From Bradyrhizobium barranii subsp. barranii (lineage in GTDB: Bacteria; Pseudomonadota; Alphaproteobacteria; Rhizobiales; Xanthobacteraceae), in contig NZ_CP086136.1 of NCBI RefSeq assembly GCF_017565645.3, forward strand, positions 1,302,001-1,366,000: a stretch of 64,000 bases of DNA, written 5' to 3'. This document shows positions 28,980 through 37,252 of the stretch, in pieces. The notes beneath the pieces are model-generated. The model had not been told where the DNA came from and searched no databases. It saw nothing but the letters and a program-made list of their open reading frames with translations. Made by a program: the position numbers and the translations under genes. Within the stretch, counting starts at the first letter, position 1, and each line of letters starts with the position of its first letter.

Positions 28980-30133
28980 CTATTCCCCTTCGAGGAAGTG
29001 CCCCAAGGCCTTTAGCGGGCGCAACCTGTCACAGATGATCTTCAGGATAGCCAGCATCGGAACGGCCAGGATCGCGCCAAGCACGCCCCACATCCAGAAC
29101 CAGAACACCAGCGACAGGATGATCAACACCGGGTTCAGCGTGAAGCGCCGCGCGAGCAGCATGGGCGTCAGTGTCTCGCCCTCAACGAGGTGAATGCCAA
29201 AGTAGAGAACTGACGGCAGCAAAGCCCACCATAGGCTCTCGAAGCTCAGCATTCCGACCAGCACGAAGATGCAGACCCCGAAAAGCGGCCCTAAAATGGA
29301 ATGTAATTAAAAAGGAAGGCTGTGGTGCCCCACAACAAGGGGTCTCCCAGGCCGCAAAGATACATCGCGGCCGCCGTCGTGACACCCACCGTGGCATTCA
29401 TGGCCGTGATTGTTAGCAGATAGGCCGATATGTCCTCCTGGATCTGCTGAGAGATATCGACGGCTTGTCGCTTGTTGCCAAACGTCGGCAGGATTTCAAC
29501 GATGCGTCGAAGGAATATGTTGCCCGCTACCAAAAGAAAATAGAGCACCAAGACCGTCGTAAACAGGCCATCGAGTACGGAGCGCGTGCCTGCGAAAAGT
29601 ACGCCCGTTATGCCCAGATCGCGGCGAACCGAAACAATCGAACCCCGGCCGGGCGGGGCATCTGCAGCCTGCTCGGCCTGTTGGATTACCTTTTGCAGCG
29701 CTTGGATCGGCCCGCTTATAACCCGCAGGTGTGCCTCCAGACGCGGTATGCCCTCGGGCAGCCGCTCCGCCCAGGTCGTGGCCGGTACCGATAACGCCGC
29801 CACCAGACCTACAAGCGCTCCAATGACCAGGAAGACGGTCAAGAGCGCTCCGACAGCGCGCGGTAGATGCAAGCGCCCCAAGAGACGGACAGCGGGTTGA
29901 AGCAGGAGATTCAGCACGAGGGCGAGCACGACGGGAAGGATGATCGAGCTTGCCACGTAGAGCGCCGCCAAGACACCCAACGCGAACAAACCACCGAGAA
30001 AGAACGTCCGCGGATCGGATGGCAGCGGCATCTCCGTCTCGTCTGCGACCTCCGTCGCCGCAGCATGTGGCTCCGGCAGATCAACATCCAGCGGGACGGA
30101 AGGACGCTGTGATGGCGGTATGGCGGCAACCAT
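28980..30133 (-). CDS. AI-2E family transporter (single-base frameshift)
   Basis: Two frames form one protein of about 385 residues. The start is ATG 30133 with GAGGGAAAG upstream. It has the AI-2E (PF01594) plan: paired N-terminal helices, a soluble middle domain, then helices with GDPLLWGTTAFLFNYIPF and the end NPVLIILSLVFWFWMWGVLG. The frame breaks in the middle of the signature NYIP-LGPLFG at a TTTT run (29288-29291); one more T restores it. Family members export small molecules such as AI-2 or act in osmoadaptation (sodium/proton exchange). The homopolymer suggests sequence error; otherwise it is a fresh pseudogene. Confidence 0.82.
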
Positions 30134-30255
30134 GGCTTTCCCTCGGAATGTGAGCGTATGATCGCTTCCGGTGTCAATCATAATCCCTTTCAGCGAACGA
30201 GTTCGTCCGGAAGAGCGCGGGCGTAACAAACCTACGGAGGAACAAATTCGAGAAC

Positions 30256-30343
30256 TGAGCAATATTGACCAGTAGTCATCGCCGCCGGGGGTACAAGCTA
30301 CCTCATCACCGCCCCGTCAGTGGCAGCTTTCGGTGACTGAGAG
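30256..30343 (+). promoter_or_regulatory. repeated promoter-like module, copy 3
   Basis: TGAGCAATATTGACCAG at 30256-30272, then TCACCG (30306) -N19- CGGTGA (30331) and CTGAGAGT. The start codon follows 38 bases after the motif, behind AGGGGAGCATC. One of the best copies. Confidence 0.72.
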
Positions 30344-30381
30344 TCCGGTAGCGCTCTCGCCGATAACGTCAGGGGAGCATC

Positions 30382-30624
30382 ATGTCTTCCGTCCACCGGT
30401 TGCCAACCTTCGAGCAGCGTCACAGCATTGAGGAGTTTATCCAGATAAGGCGCGATATGTTGCGCTATGCCCGCTCGTTCCCGCCGGGGGCTGAGCGCAA
30501 TCAGCGGCGACAGATAGCCTTATCACTTCGAGCCCTGTTCAAGAACAATGATTGGATGAACGCCCATACATGGGAAGGAGCAACGCTGCTCACTGATTGT
30601 CCTTCGCCTTCCCCAGTAAAGTAG
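30382..30624 (+). CDS. LP-x-G helical small protein
   Basis: This encodes 80 residues; AGGGGAGCATC precedes ATG 30382. Helical, with EEFIQIRRDMLRYARSFPPG followed by AERNQRRQIALSLRALFKNN, the same LP/FPPG-x-R pattern as at 24825 and 46435. A full copy of the repeated promoter-like module lies upstream, making this one of its clearest target genes. Soluble; function unknown. Confidence 0.68.
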   Translation: MSSVHRLPTFEQRHSIEEFIQIRRDMLRYARSFPPGAERNQRRQIALSLRALFKNNDWMNAHTWEGATLLTDCPSPSPVK

Positions 30625-30664
30625 GGACAGCTTCAATCCCAACTCTCCACAAGATCGTGCCGGC

Positions 30665-30871
30665 TGCACTGGATGCGGTTCGCCAATGATCCTTGCGATG
30701 ATCGAGCCGGCGAAACGAGTTGTGTCCGCTTCGGACCGCTCCCCGCGGCATCATGCGATCGGCCGCAATAGCTTCCGCGGTTGCGGCATCACAATCATGC
30801 ATTCTAGCGTAGGAGCTCTTGCGCTGCTCTGTAGGCGGGCGCAATCAAAGCGGGATATGAAACTCACTTAA
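30665..30871 (+). pseudogene. possible decayed zinc-ribbon remnant
   Basis: CTGCGSPMILAMIEPAKR resembles the first knuckle and following turn of the zinc-ribbon family (CPQCLGPMTL-HIKPSR). The second cysteine pair is not found and there is no start codon. Confidence 0.25.
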
Positions 30872-31047
30872 ATGGCAACGAGGAGGGTTTCGTCGGCACT
30901 GCACTTTGCGCATTCAAAGGTGCGCACATCAAAACCAGGTTTGTCCGGCTCGATGCAGACCAACCTCATTGGTGTTCGGCATTTCGAGCAGTTATGAATT
31001 CTGAAGTCTGCAACACCAACACTTGGATGGGATTGAGTCGACGGCAT
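30868..31047 (-). CDS. zinc-ribbon small protein (four cysteines intact)
   Basis: This encodes 59 residues from ATG 31047, which follows AAGGGGAGTATC. CSKCRTPMRLVCIEPDKPGF and DVRTFECAKC supply two CxxC knuckles for one zinc ion. It is the only family member in the window with all four ligands and a start codon (compare 24577, 25129 and 43057). The full promoter-like module precedes it. Such ribbons often bind nucleic acid or protein; no specific role is known. Confidence 0.72.
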   Translation of the reverse strand: MPSTQSHPSVGVADFRIHNCSKCRTPMRLVCIEPDKPGFDVRTFECAKCSADETLLVAI

Positions 31048-31082
31048 GATACTCCCCTTGAGACCCAGGCGGGAGTGCGACA

Positions 31083-31169
31083 CTCTCAGTCACCGATTGT
31101 TGCCTATGGTAGGGCGGTGATCTAACCAATATAGTGTCTTGGTTCCATCCACACTGGTCAATACTGCTC
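31083..31169 (-). promoter_or_regulatory. repeated promoter-like module, copy 4
   Basis: On the minus strand GAGCAGTATTGACCAG (31169-31154), 56 bp, then TCACCG-N19-CGGTGA (31120-31090) and CTGAGAG. The start codon is 35 bases further. It serves the zinc-ribbon gene at 31047. Confidence 0.7.
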
Positions 31170-31296
31170 GCTTTCGAAAAAAGACTCGAAGAGGACAAAT
31201 AGGACCTTCCGCGGCCGCTGGCTCAGAAAATGAGGACGGCTCTTAAGCCCCCCTCTGGTTTTTTGTAGCTGCTTGTCGTGTGCTTGCCGAGTTCGC

Positions 31297-32052
31297 CTAA
31301 CCTTCGATGATGTAAACGATCTCGTGGGTGCGCGGGCGAAGAATGATGTAGTTGCCGTGCACAAGGATGAAATCGTATCCACGCCATTCCGGATAGATTT
31401 CCACGATACGTGCTGGCATCGGATGATAGCGGACACCCGCCGGGACAGCCGTTCCGATTGAGAGGTTGAAGTTCACGTTTGTAACTTCCTCAACCTTCTC
31501 CTGCTTGATCGCCGAGGTTATCTGGGTGCGCTTTTCGGCGGGAGGCGCTGATGTCGCCGAGGTTGCGGCATTGCCGGTCGTCCTACTGTCGGGTGTCGAA
31601 GGCCTGGTCTCGGCAGTCGGAGATTTCAAGTCCCTTGAGGTGGTGGTCGAATCAGGTGATTTCGCCTTGCTGTCGGCTTTCATGTCGCTCGTCGCCTTGC
31701 TGTCAGAAGGCGACTTCGTTTCGGCGGTCGGATTTTTCATGTCCTTCGAAGTGGTGGTCGGAGTAATTGACTCTGAAGCCTTCGACTTGCCATCAGCTTT
31801 CATGTCGCCGGTCGTTTTTGCATCCGGCTTGCCCTGCGCATGTTGAGGCGCCGCTTCTTTTGACCCAGCGCCGGGTGTAGCGGTCTCGGCGCCCTTTGCG
31901 GGTGCATTCATCGGCGCCGCAGTATCACCTTTAGGCGAAGCGACAGTCGGAGATTCCTTCGCTGCTCCTTGATTAACGCCTTGAGCTGTCGCAAGCCCGG
32001 TCGTGGCCAACAAGGCCGCAACGGCCACAGACACCATTAATGACTTTCTCAT
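31297..32052 (-). CDS. exported DUF1236 protein with Ser/Thr/Lys repeats
   Basis: This encodes 251 residues from ATG 32052 (MRKSLMVSVAVAALLATTGL is the signal peptide). Residues 30-165 are a low-complexity region with repeats of the type SKDMKNPTAETKSPSDSKA and SRDLKSPTAETRPS. The C-terminal 90 residues are DUF1236 (GTAVPAGVRYHPMPARIVEI, YPEWRGYDFILVHGNYIILR). It is periplasmic or envelope-associated. A perfect EcfG promoter 56 bases upstream predicts induction in the general stress response. Function unknown. Confidence 0.85.
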   Translation of the reverse strand: MRKSLMVSVAVAALLATTGLATAQGVNQGAAKESPTVASPKGDTAAPMNAPAKGAETATPGAGSKEAAPQHAQGKPDAKTTGDMKADGKSKASESITPTTTSKDMKNPTAETKSPSDSKATSDMKADSKAKSPDSTTTSRDLKSPTAETRPSTPDSRTTGNAATSATSAPPAEKRTQITSAIKQEKVEEVTNVNFNLSIGTAVPAGVRYHPMPARIVEIYPEWRGYDFILVHGNYIILRPRTHEIVYIIEG

Positions 32053-32107
32053 CTGATTTTTCCAATTCAAATTGAATCCATGCCGACGAAGTTCGGCCAT
32101 AGAGTGG

Positions 32108-32132
32108 AACGGCCCCAACAGTCTATAGTTCC
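32108..32132 (-). promoter_or_regulatory. EcfG promoter (perfect consensus)
   Basis: On the minus strand GGAAC (32132-32128), 16 bases, CGTT (32111-32108). This is the alphaproteobacterial general-stress consensus. It lies 55 bases upstream of the DUF1236 start. Confidence 0.75.
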
Positions 32133-32597
32133 GCTTCTATCTTGGGTTGGGAGATGTATTGGGAAGTAATGCGAGTGATCGCGTCGATCACTGGGCTGTC
32201 GCCAGAACCTTCAACCCCTGTGTGCGCTAAGTCATTTCTTGGGCTCGACCAGGCGCCAAGCAACGAGGAAACCTCTCTGCTCTCGCTCGGACCCACCCGG
32301 AAAGGAATGGGCGTACTAGCAATGAGCGATCTGGCCAAATATAGACCCGCATGAGCAACGCCATATCAGGAACGTTCAGGTTAAAACCGAAAGGCTGATC
32401 TTGCCGTCGGTGCAAGCCTGCGTGAAGCGACAAGGAGAATCCGATACGGAGCGAACCTGCACGCACCTGGCGGTGGCTGCGCATCATTTCAACAGAATTC
32501 TGTAGGGTACCAAACCCGGCGATCTGCGGGAGGGGGAGACACAACGGTTTTCGAACTGGCGATGAAGCGCCATGCTTCGACGCGACCACAAGCAAAA
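32133..32597. other. intergenic, no confident gene
   Basis: A TTG-started minus-strand frame at 32123-32338 reads plausibly near its end (PVIDAITRITSQYISQPKIE) but has no ribosome site and overlaps the EcfG promoter. Nothing else is seen. Confidence 0.35.
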
Positions 32598-32777
32598 TCA
32601 AGCCGACCATCTGTCCTGCTCTTTACGGCAATCGTCTTCGTTGAGACGGTCCGCGATATCCTCTGCGATGTCTGGCGTTTTCGCCTTGGCGATTGGCTTG
32701 CCGTCCGCAGTCATTAATTCGTCGCCCTCAACCTCAACCGGAAAGTCGTCGGGCTTGAGGGGCTTATCATTTGGCAT
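32598..32777 (-). CDS. small acidic hypothetical protein
   Basis: This encodes 59 residues; GGGAGGG precedes ATG 32777. MPNDKPLKPDDFPVEVEGDE, then LMTADGKPIAKAKTPDIAED and a helical end with LNEDDCRKEQDRWS. This pattern is a recurrent Bradyrhizobium hypothetical. Soluble; function unknown. Confidence 0.75.
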   Translation of the reverse strand: MPNDKPLKPDDFPVEVEGDELMTADGKPIAKAKTPDIAEDIADRLNEDDCRKEQDRWSA

Positions 32778-32799
32778 TGCACCCTCCCACGTTAAAGGA

Positions 32800-32833
32800 A
32801 AAAGCCGCCCGGGCATTACGCCGAGCGGCTTTT
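32800..32833. terminator. bidirectional terminator-like hairpin
   Basis: AAAAGCCGC and GCGGCTTTT flank a 16-base loop. It lies just upstream of the start at 32777 and could end minus-strand transcripts from further right. Confidence 0.65.
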
Positions 32834-33121
32834 CGAGCAACTGCCAGTCGCCCGGTTCTGTTGCTGGAATGACAACATCGATCCGAAGGAAAGGTTTCTC
32901 CCGCCAGCAAGGCTATTCTTTCCCGCTTCGGTCCCGTAGCTTCGCTGGTCGTGTGGTCGAGCGAAGCAGCGCTGACGCCTTTGTTTGCGGCTTCAAACGG
33001 TCTCCGGACAGAAGCGACGCGAGTATTGTTGGCGCGGCCAACAAGCGGCATCGCACGGTTCGTTACCAGCGACAGGTCGCTACCAGAGATCGATGATCCA
33101 TTTTGCGCCGACGACCGTCTG

Positions 33122-33620
33122 CTAAACTACCGCCGTCGCGACCGCACAAATGGCGGCGGCCAGCAAGGCGATCGAGAGACAGGACCCCATCCTCCTCGAG
33201 ATAGGCAAGGGAGATCAAGGCAATCACCAAAGCGGGGACGACATTGCTCAGGGTATTGGAATGAAGACCAGAGTAGCGCTCAGTACCACGACGAGCCGAC
33301 CAGGCGCTTGGTTGCCTCCAACGGGTGCGCCACCGTGGATGAACCACCTTCTCAAGATATCTGAGCACCGGTAAGGATCGCTGCACCACAGCAGCGAGGT
33401 GTTTCGTCGGCAAGGAACGAGTGGCGATGCGGCGTGGAAAGACCGGAGCGGGTTTGCCCGCGATCATCTGGAACGCGGGAATCGTGAGTAGCAGGCCAGC
33501 TACGATCGAGAGCCCGGTGCGAGCGCGACCAGCGCGAGCAGGATCATGATGATCCCGAAGGATCGCTTGCGAAGGCCGTGCATCATCCAGCCCAAGGTGA
33601 AATGGTCCGCTGCAGCACGG
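33122..33620 (-). pseudogene. exoD gene with several frameshifts
   Basis: Pieces in three frames align in order with ExoD: FTLGWMMHGLRKRSFGIIMI, SIVAGLLLTIPAFQMIAGKP, RSLPVLRYLEKVVHPRW, VLSATLVFIP, LSNVVPALVIALISLAYLEE and a final LLAAAICAVATAVV. At least five indels are needed, four of them one-base losses in C runs. It covers nearly the whole protein, unlike the fragment at 14.6 kb. Either a decayed gene or a poorly resolved sequence. Confidence 0.65.
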
Positions 33621-33747
33621 CGGAGGTAGTAACAAGCCCTATCGGGTCAGCTGGCGGTCTCGACATCAGAATAGCGTCTCCTGGCCTCTTGATTGGCAGG
33701 CCGATGTCTCCGTCTCGAAGCCGAAACCGGTCGCTCCGTTGGTTGTT

Positions 33748-33993
33748 TTAAGTGCCATGCTGCCGATAGTCCACCGGGGTCAATCCAAGGATAGCACGTT
33801 CACATAGTTTGTTGGCGTCCCGCTCGCCGCTGCCTGCAGCCTGCAAAATACCCTTGGCAATAATTTCGCGATCTACCTCCAACTGACCGATATTCTGAAG
33901 TGTTCGACATGCCAGGTCGTAGGCCTGATTCACGGCGGTTACCTGCTCTGGATCAAAGGACAACTCTTGGAAAAGCGGATTAGGATTGGACAT
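33748..33993 (-). CDS. small hypothetical protein
   Basis: This encodes 81 residues; GAGGAGC precedes ATG 33993. It is helical and soluble (AVNQAYDLACRTLQNIGQLE, DREIIAKGILQAAGSGERDA-NKLCERAI). It resembles a recurrent rhizobial hypothetical family. Function unknown. Confidence 0.72.
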   Translation of the reverse strand: MSNPNPLFQELSFDPEQVTAVNQAYDLACRTLQNIGQLEVDREIIAKGILQAAGSGERDANKLCERAILGLTPVDYRQHGT

Positions 33994-34118
33994 AATGCTC
34001 CTCGTAGCAAACGCGAGCGCAAGCTCTCAGCTGCCAGGATTAGACGGATTAAGTGATGATCGGAAAAAACCTCGCGATGAGCAGGGTATTTGTGCTCTGA
34101 CACACCGCGGGGAACGAT

Positions 34119-34469
34119 TTATCGATTTGTCGAGGTCATCTTTGCAACAAGATCACCGAATGGCTTGTAGGACTGCTTGGCAAGATCGCTGTACAGTCCG
34201 CCAATCTTCTGTGACTCCGTAACGAACGTCTCGTAGGCCGTCTTGGCGAATTCGGTTTGAACTTCAATCGCCTTGTCGAGCGACTTCACGCCAGAGAGCT
34301 TCTCAACGAACAGTTTCGTGTCTTCAAACGACTTTTTCGTGTAGTCACCGTAAGCAGTGGCAATCGCCAGGAAGGCGTTAGATGACGCAGTCCCTGTATC
34401 GATTTGTTCGTTACTATTCTGCTGGTGCTCGAAATTTTGATTCGAATGAATTTGATTTGCGTTCGACAT
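34119..34469 (-). CDS. phasin-family protein
   Basis: This encodes 116 residues from ATG 34469. After an Asn/Gln-rich N-terminus comes the phasin helix pair (AFLAIATAYGDYTKKSFEDT, LFVEKLSGVKSLDKAIEVQT, FAKTAYETFVTESQKIGGLY). Phasins coat polyhydroxyalkanoate granules; some act in stress protection. No PHA synthase is in the window. A second, more distant phasin-like protein is at 48474. Confidence 0.85.
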   Translation of the reverse strand: MSNANQIHSNQNFEHQQNSNEQIDTGTASSNAFLAIATAYGDYTKKSFEDTKLFVEKLSGVKSLDKAIEVQTEFAKTAYETFVTESQKIGGLYSDLAKQSYKPFGDLVAKMTSTNR

Positions 34470-34900
34470 TTTTTGAACTTTCCCTTGTTTGTTTAACAGT
34501 GGACCAATGCCGCGCGCCACCAATGGTTGCTTCGGAATCTCAGTTCTCGCTTTTAATTAGGCGGTGCTTGTATGTTCGTGCGATGATCACCAGGCGCAGT
34601 TTGCCGGGTAGCGCCGAGCGATCGCAGTCGACTCCGCCGCAATGCCAACGAGCGAAACGCACCTTAAGGTGCAGAATGTGATTTGGGCAAACCGGCTGAT
34701 TATCTGCCGCGCGGGTGTCGAGAAGGCCGCAACTCATGCTACTCTCGCGCCGACGAGGTGATCGAATGAGTAGCGCAATGTTTGAGCGCGGGTGTCCACC
34801 GCCTCTCTGAGACCTTGCCGCGGGGAGATGATTTACTGTTCCGTCGCTGGAACCAAAGTCAAACCGCGTTATTGTTCCCCCAAAACAATGGAGGAACATC
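34470..34900. other. intergenic, nothing recognised
   Basis: About 430 bases between divergent genes. Frames here look like shadows. GGAAC at 34849 has no CGTT at the proper distance. Confidence 0.4.
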
Positions 34901-35431
34901 ATGATTTCCAAATGTCTTGCAATAGCATTCCTGGCTATCGCGTCGATGACCGGCGCGGCGGCGGCGCAAACAGCCACAAACCAAGCGGCTTCGACAACCA
35001 GTGCTACCACGCACAAGGAGGGTGAATGGCGCGCGTCCAAGCTCGCCGGCGTCGATGTGTACAATGAAGCCAACGAGAAGATCGGCGACATCCACGACGT
35101 GATTTTGGATAGGTCAGGCAAGGTGGCCAATGTCATTCTGGGTGTGGGCGGCGTTCTCGGCCTGGGCGAACACTACGTGGCGGTCGCCTTCGATAAGCTG
35201 AAGTGGGTTGACCAGCCGGTGACCTCGACAACTTCGTCAACAACGTCCGCACCGGCGAATGCGCCTGCAACCACTCCCGCTCCAGACAGCACCACGCGAA
35301 CCACCACCGGTGCCGCAACAACCACCACGACAACCACCACAACCAGCGCCAGTACGCGTTGGTATCCCGATCACGCGGTGTATAACGCGACCAAGGACGA
35401 ATTGAAGGCCATGCCGGAGTTTAAGTACTAA
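34901..35431 (+). CDS. exported PRC-barrel protein with Thr/Ala-rich tail
   Basis: This encodes 176 residues; GGAGG precedes ATG 34901. A signal peptide ends near GAAAAQ. A PRC-barrel domain follows (about 42-105: WRASKLAGVDVYNEANEKIG, DIHDVILDRSGKVANVILG, GLGEHYVAVAFDKLKW). The tail is a Thr/Ala/Pro-rich linker with a run of nine Thr, then WYPDHAVYNATKDELKAMPE. This periplasmic PRC-barrel type is common in Bradyrhizobium and Methylobacterium. Function unknown; perhaps envelope stress. Confidence 0.87.
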   Translation: MISKCLAIAFLAIASMTGAAAAQTATNQAASTTSATTHKEGEWRASKLAGVDVYNEANEKIGDIHDVILDRSGKVANVILGVGGVLGLGEHYVAVAFDKLKWVDQPVTSTTSSTTSAPANAPATTPAPDSTTRTTTGAATTTTTTTTTSASTRWYPDHAVYNATKDELKAMPEFKY

Positions 35432-36007
35432 CTCTCGACATACGGCGTTTTTTGACGGGATGCGACACTTCGACCCTGGCAAAAGGGGGGCCGGCGTTCT
35501 AGGTGGGTTCGCGTCTTGGCGATCAAAACTCCTTCGATGGCGCCTGAATCAGAATGCGGCCATCTGGCACACTCCTTACGACCACCCCTTACGACCACCG
35601 CGAATCGCGGAATGCTAATTCAGTGTAGTGACCGTTTCCACGGTAATCGCTTGAAAGGCGTGCGGGCCGTAGACGGCGCGCGGCTTACACCTTGAGGGGG
35701 AACGGTGATCGCACAAGTGCGGGTCCGCGGCAGAAGATCGTGGGCGCGGCTCATCGTCGGGACTCGTCAATGGGCAAGCGTGTCAGACTGTTGGCTCCGG
35801 CCTTGCGGAGTCCTTCGACACGGCGCTCGAAATCGTCTCGAATCGATCAATGGCGCGGTGACCCGGACCCGATTGCCCGCCTTGCGTACGCTGCCTCCAG
35901 CACGTGGCGGACGCCCAGCGCCTTGGCCACGTCAGACACCGAGATCGCTGCTCTCTTGTAAACGAAGGACGAGCTACGCGCGATCGGGCAGCTTGGAGAG
36001 ATCAGTA
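35432..36007. other. long stretch without a supported gene
   Basis: About 575 bases. Frames at 35692-35961 and 35705-36217 overlap but neither start region has a ribosome site. Only the last part (from 36008) is supported as a gene. Confidence 0.4.
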
Positions 36008-36217
36008 ATGTCGTTCGGTAGCGCAACAGCGGTCAATGGTAAGACTGAGCCATACGGGTCGTCGCCGGTTTCGCCTAGTGTCGAGACTTCGCAAGAGGGC
36101 GTAACATATAGTGTTGCACTGCGCCGGAGTTTCTGGCCACGGGAAAATTTCGAAGATCCGCTACCGCCCAAAGCAGAGATCAAGGACGGCTGGCCAACGA
36201 CAGTGGTGACTGCGTAA
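36008..36217 (+). CDS. small hypothetical protein
   Basis: This encodes 69 residues; GGAGAG precedes ATG 36008. MSFGSATAVNGKTEPYGSSP, then VTYSVALRRSFWPRENFEDP and KAEIKDGWPTTVVTA. Soluble, no family recognised. It lies 70 bases before the second Crp/Fnr gene. Confidence 0.48.
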   Translation: MSFGSATAVNGKTEPYGSSPVSPSVETSQEGVTYSVALRRSFWPRENFEDPLPPKAEIKDGWPTTVVTA

Positions 36218-36287
36218 GCAGCCGCTTCATTTTGGTGTTGGAACCGCTATAATGCTGGCGCGCATGTCCGGAGCAAAGGAGGCTCCT

Positions 36288-36974
36288 GTGGGCAAGCTTG
36301 CCGACGAAGGATTCGCCCCCAAAGCCTTTCTCGCCAAGGTAGGAGCTGGCAAAACGATCTTGAAATTGGAGAGAAACCAGCACGTCTTCGAGCAAGGAGA
36401 CGTGGCGGATAGGGTCTTCTATATTCAAAAGGGACGGGTCAAGCTTACTGTCCTATCGGAGCAAGGCAAGGAAGCGGTGGTCGGGATTCTAGAACCGGGC
36501 CAGTTCTTCGGCGAGGGGTGCCTCAATGGCCAACCATTGCGGATCGCGACGACGACGGCGATGGAAGAATGTGTGATCACCTCAATAACCAAAGAAGCGA
36601 TGATCGCCACCCTTCGTTCCGAGCCGAACTTTTCCGAGCTGTTCATGGCGTATCTCTTGACACGGAACAGCCGAGTTGATGAGGACTTGATCGACCAGCT
36701 CTTTAATTCAAGCGAGAAGCGGCTCGCGCGCCTTCTTCTTCTGCTCGCGCATTTCGGAAAGGAAGGAGTACTTCAGCCTATTCTATTGGATATCAGCCAG
36801 GAAACATTGGCTGAGATGATTGGAACGACCCGATCCCGCGTGAGCTACTTCATGAACAAATTCCGCAAACTCGGACTCATCAGCTACAATGGAAAGATTG
36901 AGGTTCATAATTCGCTGTTGAACGCCGTTTTGCGTGAAAAGCCCGAAATAGAGCGGGATGATTCAATAAGCTAA
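36288..36974 (+). CDS. Crp/Fnr-family transcriptional regulator (copy 2)
   Basis: This encodes 228 residues with a GTG start after AAAGGAGGCTCCT, almost identical to the leader of copy 1 (25580). Sensor barrel (VFEQGDVADRVFYIQKGRVK, GQFFGEGCLNGQPLRIATTT) and Crp helix-turn-helix (SQETLAEMIGTTRSRVSYFM-NKFRKLGLI) are intact. The recognition helix is the same in both copies, so they should bind the same DNA. No Fnr-type cysteines. The effector is unknown. Confidence 0.9.
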   Translation: MGKLADEGFAPKAFLAKVGAGKTILKLERNQHVFEQGDVADRVFYIQKGRVKLTVLSEQGKEAVVGILEPGQFFGEGCLNGQPLRIATTTAMEECVITSITKEAMIATLRSEPNFSELFMAYLLTRNSRVDEDLIDQLFNSSEKRLARLLLLLAHFGKEGVLQPILLDISQETLAEMIGTTRSRVSYFMNKFRKLGLISYNGKIEVHNSLLNAVLREKPEIERDDSIS

Positions 36975-37219
36975 AGTCTAAACCGATTTGTTCTACGTGC
37001 CGTCTCGCTCTGAAGATCCCCGTCACCGGGGTAGACCGGAAATCTGCGGTCCAGGTCAGAACGACGCGAATGCCCCAACCGAACTCGCCTCTCTCGTGAG
37101 CCGGTGCGTCTGAGGTCAGTCCCAGTCTACAAGTCCTTAGATGGAGGAAGGCGAAGCGCCGGACGGCTAGACCCGCAATCGCACTTTCCAGCCAAGCGCT
37201 AGGTCTTCCAAAGCCTAGC

Positions 37220-37244
37220 GGAACCATCTGTTTTTCCTTGCGTT
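37220..37244 (+). promoter_or_regulatory. EcfG promoter (perfect consensus)
   Basis: GGAAC (37220-37224), 16 bases, CGTT (37241-37244). The -10 element ends only 8 bases before ATG 37253, so a transcript from it would be leaderless or nearly so. Confidence 0.65.
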
Positions 37245-37252
37245 ATTGGGAT

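Noticed and set aside
34849..34870. EcfG promoter before the PRC-barrel gene
   Set aside because: GGAAC and CGTT are only 13 bases apart, outside the 16-17 range.
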